This document shows, piece after piece, positions 26,187 through 34,525 of a stretch of 55,279 nt of DNA. The position numbers were made by a program, and so were the translations under genes. A model generated the notes under the pieces. That model saw only the letters and a list, made by a program, of their open reading frames with translations, had not been told where the DNA came from and did not search any database. Position 1 is the first letter of the stretch; every line of letters begins with the position of its first letter. This stretch comes from UBA1014 sp964344035. GTDB taxonomy: Bacteria; SAR324; NAC60-12. The DNA is taken from positions 1-55,279 of the forward strand of contig CAYFLK010000018.1 in assembly GCA_964344035.1 (NCBI GenBank), given 5' to 3'.

Positions 26187-27938
26187 ATGGCTCTGGCAAA
26201 TTTGGGCGGACACACAGGTCCGCCCCTACGTTTGTGTAAATTGACAGTCAGTCCAGCATGGCTCGGGCAAGGTGGCGCCCTGCTTTTTTTGTGCGCGGGG
26301 TTCTACTTGCCCCTGCTTTTTTTTCTTGCAGGGGCAAACCCGTTGCTCCCGGAAGAAAGTTTCCTGCAATGGAAGTTCTTCCGGGAATTCCTCTCCGATC
26401 CCTGGAACCTGGAGGTGATCGGGTTCACCTTCTACCAGGCATTTTGGAGCGCAATCCTATCCATCCTCTTCGCTTTGCCCGGAGCATGGCTGCTGGTTCA
26501 CTACCGGTTTCCGGGAAAGCGCTGGTTCCGGATGCTGACCTTCCTGCCGTTCGTGCTCCCTTCAATAGTGGTGGTTCTGACCATGGTGCTGTTCCTGGGC
26601 AACAACGGCTGGGTCAACCGTGCGCTGATGTTTTTACTGAATCGGGAAGAGCCGCCGCTGAGGTTTCTTTATTCACTCTCCGGAATCCTGATTGCGCACG
26701 TCTATTACAATTTTCCGCTGGCGATGAAAATTATTACAGACCAGTGGGAGCGTGTTTCTCATGAATTCGGATACGCGGCCAGCAGCCTGGGCGCAGGCTC
26801 AGCACGCCGTATGGTGGGGATCACCCTGCCGCTGCTGCTGCCCTCTATGGGTTCTGCGTTTGTGCTGATTTTCCTGTTGTGCATCAACAGTTTCCCCATC
26901 ATCCTGGTGCTGGGGGGAGGAATCCGGCACACCACGATGGAGGTGTTGATCTACCAGCTGGCACGCATCGAACTTGATTTAAACGGCGCCGCCTGCCTCG
27001 CGTTCCTGCAAGCAGGTATGAGCCTTGCGGCGCTTGCGGTCCTTCTGCGCAAACCCGGCAGCTTGGGAAGGCCCAGAAGGACAACCCCCGTGAAGCTGTT
27101 TACAGGCTTGCGCCGGGGTTCTTTTGCCTCCTTGTTCGGCACATTCTGGCTGACGCTCATCCTGGTCTTCACCTTGGGTCCGCTGCTGGCGGTTGTTACG
27201 GATTCCCTGCGTTTTTTTCATGAAGGTGTTTGGGGGTGGTCACTGCACTGGTATGAACGCCTGTTTTCCCTGCGCGAAGGAAACAGGTTTGCCTTGGCCT
27301 TGTGGAATTCGCTGCGTATAGGCTTCGGGAGCGCCCTGGTTTCATGTCTGCTCGGGATGGGAATGGTCAGTTTCATCATCAGCCGCAAAGGGGCCTCAAG
27401 AAGGTTCGTGGAGGGCGCATTGCTGCTGCCGATGGCCCTTTCTTCGGTCGTCTTCGGGGTGTCCTGGTTCCACTTCCACCAGCAGTGGCTGATTGACAGC
27501 ATACCCTTGGTGTTGATACTGGTGGGGATGCATGGAATCCTCACCTGCCCCTACTGGATCCGCGTGATCCTCCCCACCCTGGAAACTGTCCCCCTGCGCT
27601 GGAAAGATGAATCATTCATGCTGGGGCGAAAAACCTGGGAACACAACCTGCTCATCCTGCTTCCGTGGCTCAGGCAGACAATGCTGATCGCTTTCTTCTT
27701 CAGCTTCGCACTGTCACTTGGCGAATTGAACTCGATCATGATGATCGCTGATGAGTCGGTGCGCACGCTCCCGCTGGAGATTTACGGGGCAATATCCGCT
27801 TACCGCTTCTCATACGCCTCCGCAGTGGCCGTCGTCCTTGTGCTTTGCACCGCTCTTTCCCTGCTATTGATGGAAACGGTCCTCATTACCCGCCCGGATT
27901 CCCGTCTGCAAAAACAGGATTTGAAAAAAGTGTTTTGA
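26187..27938 (+). CDS. thiP: Thiamine ABC transporter permease ThiP
   Basis: A double-domain permease with about twelve helices: each half (about residues 60-260 and 330-560) has the EAA-type loop of binding-protein-dependent permeases (EFGYAASSLGAGSARRMVGITLP in the first). It follows thiB by 12 nt. The N-terminus is odd: the first codons (LANLGGHTGPPL) come from a 27-bp repeat at 26204, so the real start is uncertain; a TTG or GTG further in, ahead of the first helix, is possible. Nearby sequences around 26187 and 26258 are an imperfect duplication. No ATPase gene follows. Confidence 0.9.
   Translation: MALANLGGHTGPPLRLCKLTVSPAWLGQGGALLFLCAGFYLPLLFFLAGANPLLPEESFLQWKFFREFLSDPWNLEVIGFTFYQAFWSAILSILFALPGAWLLVHYRFPGKRWFRMLTFLPFVLPSIVVVLTMVLFLGNNGWVNRALMFLLNREEPPLRFLYSLSGILIAHVYYNFPLAMKIITDQWERVSHEFGYAASSLGAGSARRMVGITLPLLLPSMGSAFVLIFLLCINSFPIILVLGGGIRHTTMEVLIYQLARIELDLNGAACLAFLQAGMSLAALAVLLRKPGSLGRPRRTTPVKLFTGLRRGSFASLFGTFWLTLILVFTLGPLLAVVTDSLRFFHEGVWGWSLHWYERLFSLREGNRFALALWNSLRIGFGSALVSCLLGMGMVSFIISRKGASRRFVEGALLLPMALSSVVFGVSWFHFHQQWLIDSIPLVLILVGMHGILTCPYWIRVILPTLETVPLRWKDESFMLGRKTWEHNLLILLPWLRQTMLIAFFFSFALSLGELNSIMMIADESVRTLPLEIYGAISAYRFSYASAVAVVLVLCTALSLLLMETVLITRPDSRLQKQDLKKVF
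26204..26230. repeat. 27-bp hairpin repeat, copy 2 (at the thiP start)
   Basis: GGGCGGAC and GTCCGCCC form a perfect 8-bp stem around ACACAG, followed by CCTACG. The stem differs from copy 1 at the three positions 5-7, with matching changes on both sides. Confidence 0.8.
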
Positions 27939-27941
27939 GGC

Positions 27942-28009
27942 TTGTCTCTTAAAATTTGATTCTTGCCTGTCTGTGCGATGAACACAAACAGGCAAGAATG
28001 ACATTCATG
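27942..28009 (+). repeat. Dispersed repeat, short copy C, directly after thiP
   Basis: Shares the left end TTGTCTCTTAAAATTTGATT and CTTGCCTG with copies A and B, but then closes into a perfect 12-bp inverted repeat (27959-27970 against 27988-27999, ATTCTTGCCTGT) instead of continuing. It could serve as a hairpin terminator for thiP, although no T-run follows. Confidence 0.6.
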
Positions 28010-28147
28010 AGCCTGAAAAACACCGCCCTTTTCAAATTGCTGGAAACCGATGAAAAAAATAATCCTGCCTACCCAGGTCATTTTTATGTTAGGATATATA
28101 CTGTTTAATAATCACTTAGTTCTTCCTTGGTCAGCATCTTAGAAAAG

Positions 28148-28525
28148 ATGAAACCCGAATCCCTGAAGCAGGATTGCAAAAACACGTTGATTGATCAATG
28201 CCTTGAAACTGCGATTGTGGACCACGCGATTAAGACTTTCCCCTACTTTGAAGCATTTGAAAAACTGCCTGGGTTCCAAAAGGAACAGGTCCCTGTTCTG
28301 CTGTCTGACATGGTTTCCACGGGGATGCTGAAGATCGGTTTTTATTTCGAAGAACTTCAGGATTATCTGACAATATTCTATTTCCTTCGCGCAAAGGATG
28401 ACTGCCACATAGTCCTGGGGATGGACCCTAAGGAACTGAGTGTCAGCATCAGTCCTGAAATCAAGGGAGTGTTCCGCCTGAGCGAAGAACAGTACGTCAA
28501 TCTGTTTGAAGTCCCGCATTGCTGA
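28148..28525 (+). CDS. Small cytosolic protein of unknown function
   Basis: 125 residues from ATG 28148 (AGAAAAG upstream); the frame is also open from TTG 28127. Acidic, no signal peptide, mixed alpha/beta. Hydrophobic patches LTIFYFLRA and FRLSEEQYVNLFEV suggest a compact globular domain. No family recognised. It precedes a kinase-like gene on the same strand by 86 nt. Confidence 0.5.
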   Translation: MKPESLKQDCKNTLIDQCLETAIVDHAIKTFPYFEAFEKLPGFQKEQVPVLLSDMVSTGMLKIGFYFEELQDYLTIFYFLRAKDDCHIVLGMDPKELSVSISPEIKGVFRLSEEQYVNLFEVPHC

Positions 28526-28611
28526 TCCCTTACATGAGCACAACCTGCGCCCTTTCCTGTTACCCCATTGTCCCGGATCCGGGGACTCAGAACTGACGTA
28601 TTGAACCACTG

Positions 28612-29253
28612 ATGCTGCGGTTAAGCCTGATCGGCATGTCCGGCGCGGGTAAATCCCACTGGTCCCGCTTGATGGAGAAATCCGGGTTCCGGCGTTACAG
28701 TTGTGATGAACTGATTGGAGAACGCTTGGGAGATCAACTCGGGTACGCATGCGGGCAATGTCACGACCTTGCTGCCTGGATGGGGCATCCTTACGAGGAC
28801 CGTTACGCGCAAGCGGAGGCAACCTATCTCACGCTGGAACATGAGGTTGTCGAATGGATCTGCGAGCAGTTGCAAACAACCCTTCGAGCAGGAGGAAACG
28901 TGGTGGTGGACACCAGCGGAAGCATGGTCTACCTGGGGGAAAAGCTGATCCGGAGGTTAAAATCCTTGACCACGATGGTCCATCTGAGCACCCCGGAGAC
29001 CCATCTGCGAAAACTCTATCAAACCTTCCTCGAACATCCAAAACCGCTTGTGTGGAAGGGGCATTACAAACAGGAATTCAGTGAGAATCGGGATGATGCC
29101 CTTGCCAGATGCTATCAGGAACTGCTTAAATCCCGGCGCAAGGAATATGAAAAGTTTGCCGAATGCACACTCGATTACGCCACCCTGCATGAACCCGGCT
29201 TCAATCTGCAACGGATGCTCGAACAGATAAGCGGGTTCTCTTCCAACGCTTGA
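28612..29253 (+). CDS. Shikimate-kinase-like P-loop protein
   Basis: Walker A GMSGAGKSHWSR at residues 8-19 and a following RYSCDELIGERLG segment, arranged as in the shikimate kinase/nucleoside-kinase fold. A VVVDTSGSMVYLGE strand-loop may serve as the Walker B region. At 213 residues it is longer than shikimate kinase (about 170) and lacks a convincing shikimate pocket, so another small substrate is likely. No aro genes nearby. Confidence 0.6.
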   Translation: MLRLSLIGMSGAGKSHWSRLMEKSGFRRYSCDELIGERLGDQLGYACGQCHDLAAWMGHPYEDRYAQAEATYLTLEHEVVEWICEQLQTTLRAGGNVVVDTSGSMVYLGEKLIRRLKSLTTMVHLSTPETHLRKLYQTFLEHPKPLVWKGHYKQEFSENRDDALARCYQELLKSRRKEYEKFAECTLDYATLHEPGFNLQRMLEQISGFSSNA

Positions 29254-29397
29254 ACCAGAGCTTTCTCACACCTTTTTTCCTTTCCAATACGTTTTTTGCC
29301 GGCTATCATTTGCCATATTTTCATGATGTGTTCCTGATGACCTCCGGGTGCTGATGCAATTGGAGCACATAAACCCAACCTATTGACAGGAGACTCC

Positions 29398-29979
29398 ATG
29401 GCTTTCACGCTTCCCACTCTGCCATATGAAAGAAACGCACTGGAACCCCACATTTCCGCGGAAACAATCGACTACCATTATGGGAAACACCACCAAACAT
29501 ACGTCAACAACCTGAACGGTCTTGTTGAGGGAACAGACCATGCATCCAGTTCTCTTGAGGAGATCATCATGAATTCAGAAGGAGGATTGTTCAACAATGC
29601 AGCCCAGGTCTGGAACCACACATTTTACTGGAACTGCATGAGTCCTGATGGTGGAGAAGAGCCTGAAGGAGAGATGGCTGCGATGATTGCCGGAAAATTC
29701 GGCTCCTTCAATACATTCAAAGATACCTTTTCGAAATCCGCTGCAACGAATTTCGGCTCGGGATGGACATGGCTGGTCCAAAATCCAGGTGGTGATATCG
29801 AAATCCAGAACACAAGCAATGCCGGATTGCCGATTACATCCGGGAACACGGCCCTGTTGACCGTGGATGTATGGGAGCATGCTTATTACATAGACAAGCG
29901 TAATGCGCGCCCAGCATACATCGAATCGTGGTGGAACCTGGTGAACTGGAATTTTGTGTCACAGCAGCTTTCGGGTTGA
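29398..29979 (+). CDS. sodB: Iron superoxide dismutase
   Basis: Converts superoxide to hydrogen peroxide and oxygen in the cytoplasm. Metal ligands are visible in YHYGKHHQTYVNNL (His), VWNHTFYW (His) and DVWEHAYYID (Asp, His). NNAAQVWNHTFYW has the Gln typical of Fe rather than Mn enzymes, as does AATNFGSGWTWL. 193 residues, standard. ATG 29398 with AGGAG at -10 is preferred over the open frame from 29383. A hairpin follows the stop. Confidence 0.96.
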   Translation: MAFTLPTLPYERNALEPHISAETIDYHYGKHHQTYVNNLNGLVEGTDHASSSLEEIIMNSEGGLFNNAAQVWNHTFYWNCMSPDGGEEPEGEMAAMIAGKFGSFNTFKDTFSKSAATNFGSGWTWLVQNPGGDIEIQNTSNAGLPITSGNTALLTVDVWEHAYYIDKRNARPAYIESWWNLVNWNFVSQQLSG

Positions 29980-29993
29980 TCCCCATTGATTCC

Positions 29994-30016
29994 GGGCTGG
30001 AGATCATCTCCGGCCC
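29994..30016 (+). terminator. Hairpin after sodB
   Basis: GGGCTGGAGA and TCTCCGGCCC pair over 10 bp (one G-T) around a TCA loop, 15 nt after the sodB stop. The downstream stretch is pyrimidine-rich but lacks a T-run, so termination strength is uncertain. Confidence 0.55.
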
Positions 30017-30175
30017 TGCCTTCTCCCTTCCCGTTTTTCCGATTCTGTCTTGACCTGCCTCCTGATTGACTCATGAACTGAAAAGACAGATGATTTTTCT
30101 AAAATTGTCTGCTACGGTGAATAAGTCAGGTTTCCCACACAGCCAACCTGCAGCAGATTTTTATGCGGAAGTAAG

Positions 30176-30883
30176 ATGCCGATTTTTCAACTGATGCGCG
30201 AACTGCCCTTGTTTCCGTCCCCGGAAAACGCGGAACCGGACGGGCTGTTGGCAGTGGGAGGAGACCTCTCGGAGGTCCGTCTGCTGGAAGCCTACCGCCA
30301 GGGCATATTCCCCTGGTATGAGCAGGGGCAGCCCATACTTTGGTGGAGCCCGGACCCCAGGTTGGTGCTGTATCCAAACCGGTTTTCAGTTTCCCGCAGT
30401 TTGCGCAAAGTGATCAGGAAACAGCTGTTTGAAGTCCGCTTCAATTCCGCGTTTAAACAGATCATCCATGCCTGTGCCGATGTACGGCTCAGCAAGGGAG
30501 AAGGAACCTGGATCACCCAGGAGATGAAACAGGCGTATATCCGCCTACACCGGATGGGATATGCTCATTCAACGGAAAGCTGGCTGGAGGGAGAACTGGT
30601 GGGCGGCCTGTACGGCATCCGCATCGGAAGTGTTTTTTTCGGCGAATCGATGTTCAGCACCCGCAGCAATGCCTCCAAGGTCGCATTGGCGGCGCTGGTG
30701 GAAGATTCAAAAAACAGCGGACTGGAAATGATCGACTGCCAGATGAGCACGGAACACCTGATGCGGATGGGAGCAACGGAAATACCCCGCAGTGCATATC
30801 TGGCGCAGTTACAAAAACTCCTCAATCCGGTCAAGAAATCCATGAAACTGCCAACCGTATCCGTGGCGGCAATGGCCCATTGA
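30176..30883 (+). CDS. aat: Leucyl/phenylalanyl-tRNA-protein transferase
   Basis: Adds Leu or Phe to proteins with N-terminal Arg or Lys, marking them for ClpS-ClpAP (N-end rule). Characteristic N-terminal segment LLAVGGDLSEVRLLEAYRQG, then IFPWYEQGQPILWWSPDPR, the GTWITQEMKQAY region, and SVFFGESMFS with SNASKVALAAL. 235 residues, as usual. It is followed 10 nt later by the SPOR gene, so the two may share a transcript. Confidence 0.95.
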   Translation: MPIFQLMRELPLFPSPENAEPDGLLAVGGDLSEVRLLEAYRQGIFPWYEQGQPILWWSPDPRLVLYPNRFSVSRSLRKVIRKQLFEVRFNSAFKQIIHACADVRLSKGEGTWITQEMKQAYIRLHRMGYAHSTESWLEGELVGGLYGIRIGSVFFGESMFSTRSNASKVALAALVEDSKNSGLEMIDCQMSTEHLMRMGATEIPRSAYLAQLQKLLNPVKKSMKLPTVSVAAMAH

Positions 30884-30893
30884 ACGGTTTGAG

Positions 30894-31649
30894 ATGTCCG
30901 CAGAAAGGGTGAAAAAAAGCTTCCGCATCAAGTTGTCCATTCCCATCGCGCTTTTGTTGCTGGGATTGGGAGGAATCAGCCTTGTCGCAGCATTCTATCT
31001 CGGACTGGTGGCAGGGAAAAGCCTGCGGCTGCCGGAACCCGGACCGGTAGTTACGATCCCGGAAGTTGCAGAGGAACCTGAACGGGAGCTGGATCAGCTG
31101 CGTTTTTTTAACCTCGGCAAAGGGGAGCAGAAAGAGGAACTTGACCTGGATTCCCTGAAACGGTTGACGCAAAAAACACAGCAGCTGAAAGACAAAACTC
31201 CTGAACCTGTTGAAGCGCCGAGGCAGCAGGCCATTCTGACTACTACGTCAACTCCCGCACCAAAACCGGCGCCGAAACCCCTGATCACACCAAAAACGCC
31301 GAGTCCTCCCGCCCCGGTGGTGGTAGAACTCCCTTTACCATCCCCGCCGGAGAAACCCGCGGCCAGTAAGAAACCCGCGGCCAGGAAAAAACCTGTGAAG
31401 CGCGCCAGTGAACCGCAGTACACCGTGCAGGTGTTTGCCGCAAGGAACAAAAAAAACTCTGAGCGAATGGTCCAGCGCTTGAAAAAAAACGGTTTTCAGA
31501 AAGCATACATCTTCAAATATGTCACCTCCGATAAAAAGGCCCTCTACCGGGTGCGTGTGGGACGGATGCGTAAAGTCCAGGCTGACAGCCTTGCCAAAGA
31601 ACTGAAAAGCCTGGAATTCATCGATTCCGTACAGGTCATCCGCTATTGA
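30894..31649 (+). CDS. SPOR-domain membrane protein
   Basis: One helix at residues 15-40 (IPIALLLLGLGGISLVAAFYL) places the protein in the inner membrane. It is followed by a Pro/Lys/Ala-rich flexible linker (about 65-170) and a C-terminal SPOR domain (YTVQVFAARNKKNSERMVQRL and YRVRVGRMRKVQADSLAKEL). SPOR domains bind glycan strands lacking stem peptides, usually at division sites, so a septal or cell-wall role is inferred, as for FtsN or DamX. Confidence 0.85.
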   Translation: MSAERVKKSFRIKLSIPIALLLLGLGGISLVAAFYLGLVAGKSLRLPEPGPVVTIPEVAEEPERELDQLRFFNLGKGEQKEELDLDSLKRLTQKTQQLKDKTPEPVEAPRQQAILTTTSTPAPKPAPKPLITPKTPSPPAPVVVELPLPSPPEKPAASKKPAARKKPVKRASEPQYTVQVFAARNKKNSERMVQRLKKNGFQKAYIFKYVTSDKKALYRVRVGRMRKVQADSLAKELKSLEFIDSVQVIRY

Positions 31650-31706
31650 GGCACAGCCCCTTGATTAAGCTCATTCAGCCCGCTCAGAAGGATTGACTTC
31701 TTCACC

Positions 31707-32402
31707 ATGAGCGACTACTTCCGCAATTCCAGTTCAGCCTACTACTCCCTCATCGCGTCCCTGCCTCTGCTGATAGGTTACGAGGTGCTGGTTACGCTGA
31801 CCCAGTCCAGTTACTGGAAAGTCAGAAACGCCGCCGATGTCTGGATCCGCACTTTCCTGATGGCCTTTGACATAAAGCCTCAATACATCACTTTTGTGAT
31901 GATCGCGCTGGTTTTCCTGTTGATCCCGCTGGTAAAAGTCCGTTCACGGGGAACCACGCTGCACGGTCGATATTTTGTGCTGATGTTTTTTGAATCATTG
32001 GCATACAGTCTCGTACTGGGACTGGTACTCCACACCCTGCTGCGAGTGGTCCTGCTTTCCACCGGAGTTTTGAGCAACAGCCAGCTTCAGAATCTTGCCT
32101 TGTCGATGGGGGCGGGGCTGTTTGAGGAATTCTTCTTTCGCGTACTGCTGCTGAACGGGTTGTACTGGCTTCTGCGCAACATGCTGCGCTCCACAATTGC
32201 GGCAGGGATCACATCGATTTTCCTAGCATCCTTACTTTTCTCCCTCAGCCATTATATCGGAAACATGGCAGACGAGTTTCAGTGGTACAGTTTTATGTTC
32301 CGCTGGATGGCGGGACTGCTGTTCACCGTGTTATACTTTTTCAGAGGTTTTGCCGTGACCGCCTACACCCACGCCCTCTATGACATCCAGGTCCTCATCT
32401 GA
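31707..32402 (+). CDS. CPBP-family intramembrane glutamic protease
   Basis: Polytopic membrane protein of 231 residues. The three CPBP motifs are visible: EEFFFRVLL (Glu-Glu-x3-Arg), FSLSHYIG (Phe-x3-His) and the last-helix HALYD. This family cleaves within the membrane (Rce1-like) or acts in bacteriocin self-protection; the target is unknown. The two exported neighbours suggest envelope maintenance. It follows the SPOR gene by 57 nt. Confidence 0.85.
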   Translation: MSDYFRNSSSAYYSLIASLPLLIGYEVLVTLTQSSYWKVRNAADVWIRTFLMAFDIKPQYITFVMIALVFLLIPLVKVRSRGTTLHGRYFVLMFFESLAYSLVLGLVLHTLLRVVLLSTGVLSNSQLQNLALSMGAGLFEEFFFRVLLLNGLYWLLRNMLRSTIAAGITSIFLASLLFSLSHYIGNMADEFQWYSFMFRWMAGLLFTVLYFFRGFAVTAYTHALYDIQVLI

Positions 32403-32493
32403 AATATACATTGACATGACAGTCCTTTCATGTACGTGCCTGGTCACCGCAGACACATTTTCATGCGTGCGGTTTCAGGACACGAATTGCAAA

Positions 32494-32520
32494 CGTAGGG
32501 GCTGACCTGTGTGTCTGCCC
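32494..32520. repeat. 27-bp hairpin repeat, copy 3
   Basis: Reverse orientation: read on the - strand GGGCAGAC-ACACAG-GTCAGCCC, then CCTACG, with one stem mismatch (A-A). It lies in the gap between the CPBP and DegT genes. The other two copies lie in coding sequence. Confidence 0.75.
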
Positions 32521-32633
32521 AAGTTTATAGCATTTCGTGTTTTTCCGCGTTTTTCCGTAGTAAAAAAAAGAAACCTGCATCAGCAGAATAAAAATCCGAA
32601 TCCGTGCTGCCGGCACAATTACCGAGATGCCCC

Positions 32634-33794
32634 ATGAAAGTCCCTTTGCTTGATTTGAAACCCCAACTGGAATCCCAACGCAGTGAAATCCTGGAAGCGG
32701 TCACCCGGGTGATCGATTCCACCCGTTACATCATGGGTCCGGAGGTGGAAGGCCTGGAAGAGGAGATTGCCGAATACTGCGGAGCCCAGGATGCCGTCGG
32801 TGTTTCATCCGGAACCGACGCTTTGTTGCTCTCCCTGATGGCCCTGGACGTAGGCCCGAACGACATTGTGCTAACCACAGATTTTTCCTTCTTCGCCACT
32901 GCCGGAGTAATCTCCCGCCTGCACGCTATCCCGGTTTTTCTGGACATCGATCCTTTGTCGTTCAACCTTGATCCCGGGCAGCTGGACCGCATCCTTTCGA
33001 GAATGGATGCTGAGACGCTGAAACGTGTGAAGGCGCTGATTGCGGTACACCTATACGGACAGTGCGCGGATATGGGTGCAATTGTGGAAAAATGCCGCAG
33101 CCGCGCCATCCCCGTCATCGAAGACGCTGCACAGGCCATCGGCGCGCAATACCTGCACAACGGGAATCCGCACGCAGCCGGAAGCATGGGAGATTTCGGC
33201 TGCTTCTCCTTCTTTCCCTCTAAAAATCTGGGGGGCATCGGAGACGGAGGCATGATCACCGTACAAGATCCTGAACTGGCGAAAATACTGCGGCTCAAAC
33301 GAGTGCATGGCGGTGAACGAAAGTATTACCATCGTGTCATCGGGGGGAACTTCCGACTGGACCCGGTGCAAGCGGCAGTGATCCGGGCCAAACTGCCGCA
33401 TCTCAACCGGTGGCATGAAAAACGCCGTGAAAACGCCCACTACTACAACCTGCTCTTTGAAGAAGCGGAATTATATCCCCTGGTGCAACCCCCTGCTGAA
33501 CTGCACCCTTCCACTCTGCGGTTTACCCACATCTACAACCAGTACGTCATCCGCGCGAAACAAAGAGACGAGTTGAGGGAACACCTGCTGAAACGGGATG
33601 TTGCATGCGAAATCTATTACCCCCTCGCTTTTCACCAGCAGCAGTGCTTTGCGGATTTGGATCTCCGTGATAGGAGCTTCCCGCAATCAGAAAAAGCCGC
33701 AAGAGAAGTGCTGGCGCTTCCGGTTTATCCGGAACTGACGCGCATCATGCAGGAATACGTGGTGTCAGAGATCAAGGCTTTCTACAGCCGCTGA
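32634..33794 (+). CDS. DegT/DnrJ/EryC1-family sugar aminotransferase
   Basis: PLP enzyme that transaminates a keto sugar nucleotide, usually for surface polysaccharide or lipopolysaccharide sugars. Start ATG 32634 gives 386 residues beginning VPLLDLKPQLESQ, as in the family. The cofactor cradle is AVGVSSGTDALLLSL, with VIEDAAQAIGA, and the PLP lysine is in FFPSKNLGGIGDGGM. No partner dehydratase or transferase is adjacent; the glycosyltransferase at 40849 may belong to the same surface pathway. Confidence 0.9.
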   Translation: MKVPLLDLKPQLESQRSEILEAVTRVIDSTRYIMGPEVEGLEEEIAEYCGAQDAVGVSSGTDALLLSLMALDVGPNDIVLTTDFSFFATAGVISRLHAIPVFLDIDPLSFNLDPGQLDRILSRMDAETLKRVKALIAVHLYGQCADMGAIVEKCRSRAIPVIEDAAQAIGAQYLHNGNPHAAGSMGDFGCFSFFPSKNLGGIGDGGMITVQDPELAKILRLKRVHGGERKYYHRVIGGNFRLDPVQAAVIRAKLPHLNRWHEKRRENAHYYNLLFEEAELYPLVQPPAELHPSTLRFTHIYNQYVIRAKQRDELREHLLKRDVACEIYYPLAFHQQQCFADLDLRDRSFPQSEKAAREVLALPVYPELTRIMQEYVVSEIKAFYSR

Positions 33795-34003
33795 AGGATG
33801 TGTTTTCAGTTTTTTGAATATATCCCACCTGTTGCAGACTAATTGCATGTATCAGCCCCAACATTGCATTTATTAACAGCTGCTGCATGGATCAGCGATG
33901 AGTGGTGAATGATGAATGATGAAACCGATTTGCATCATTTATCATTCCGCATTCATCTATTTTCATGAATGCGTAGCAGCTTCAACCAATTCCACTGGTC
34001 AAC

Positions 34004-34525
34004 ATGAGTGAACATAAATTCGAGAAAATCCTCAAAAAAATATACACGATCACCATCGGTCGCGAGATCAGCCAGCAGCTGTTCCTGCGACTCTCAGAGG
34101 AACAAACAGCCTGGGTGATTCAGGCAGCAGCAAACGTGATTATTGCCGACGGGAAAATTGAATCGGAGGAATTCGAGGTGATGCAGGACATCATCCAGTA
34201 CCTGGAAAACGAGAAGCAGCTCCTCCAGCTTCTGGATTGCGTGCGGACGATGAAACCGTTTGAGCTTGAGGAGTTACAAGTCGAACCCCGACTGGGAGCG
34301 GATATCTACTTTTTCCTTGCCAATATTGCGTACGTGGGAGGCATCATGACCCAGGACGAAGCAGAATTGTTTCCCAAATACTCCAAGCTGCTTCAGCTTG
34401 ATACGGATTTCTGCAAATCCATCATTCGCTGGGCCAAGAAACAGTCTGAACTGAACCTGCGCTGGATCCAGGAACAGGGTGAATTGTACGCTGAACGAAC
34501 CGAACTGCTTGAATCAGCAGGTTAA
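34004..34525 (+). CDS. TerB-like (DjlA-type) helical protein
   Basis: 173 residues, soluble and acidic. ANVIIADGKIESEEFEVMQDII resembles the first helix pair of TerB/DjlA-type domains (DGxxxxxE), with a second helix pair at GGIMTQDEAELFPKYSKLL. The domain occurs alone in many bacteria and in tellurite-resistance proteins; its molecular job is unclear. It ends 4 nt into the opposite-strand fusA stop region. ATG 34004 has no strong ribosome site. Confidence 0.65.
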   Translation: MSEHKFEKILKKIYTITIGREISQQLFLRLSEEQTAWVIQAAANVIIADGKIESEEFEVMQDIIQYLENEKQLLQLLDCVRTMKPFELEELQVEPRLGADIYFFLANIAYVGGIMTQDEAELFPKYSKLLQLDTDFCKSIIRWAKKQSELNLRWIQEQGELYAERTELLESAG

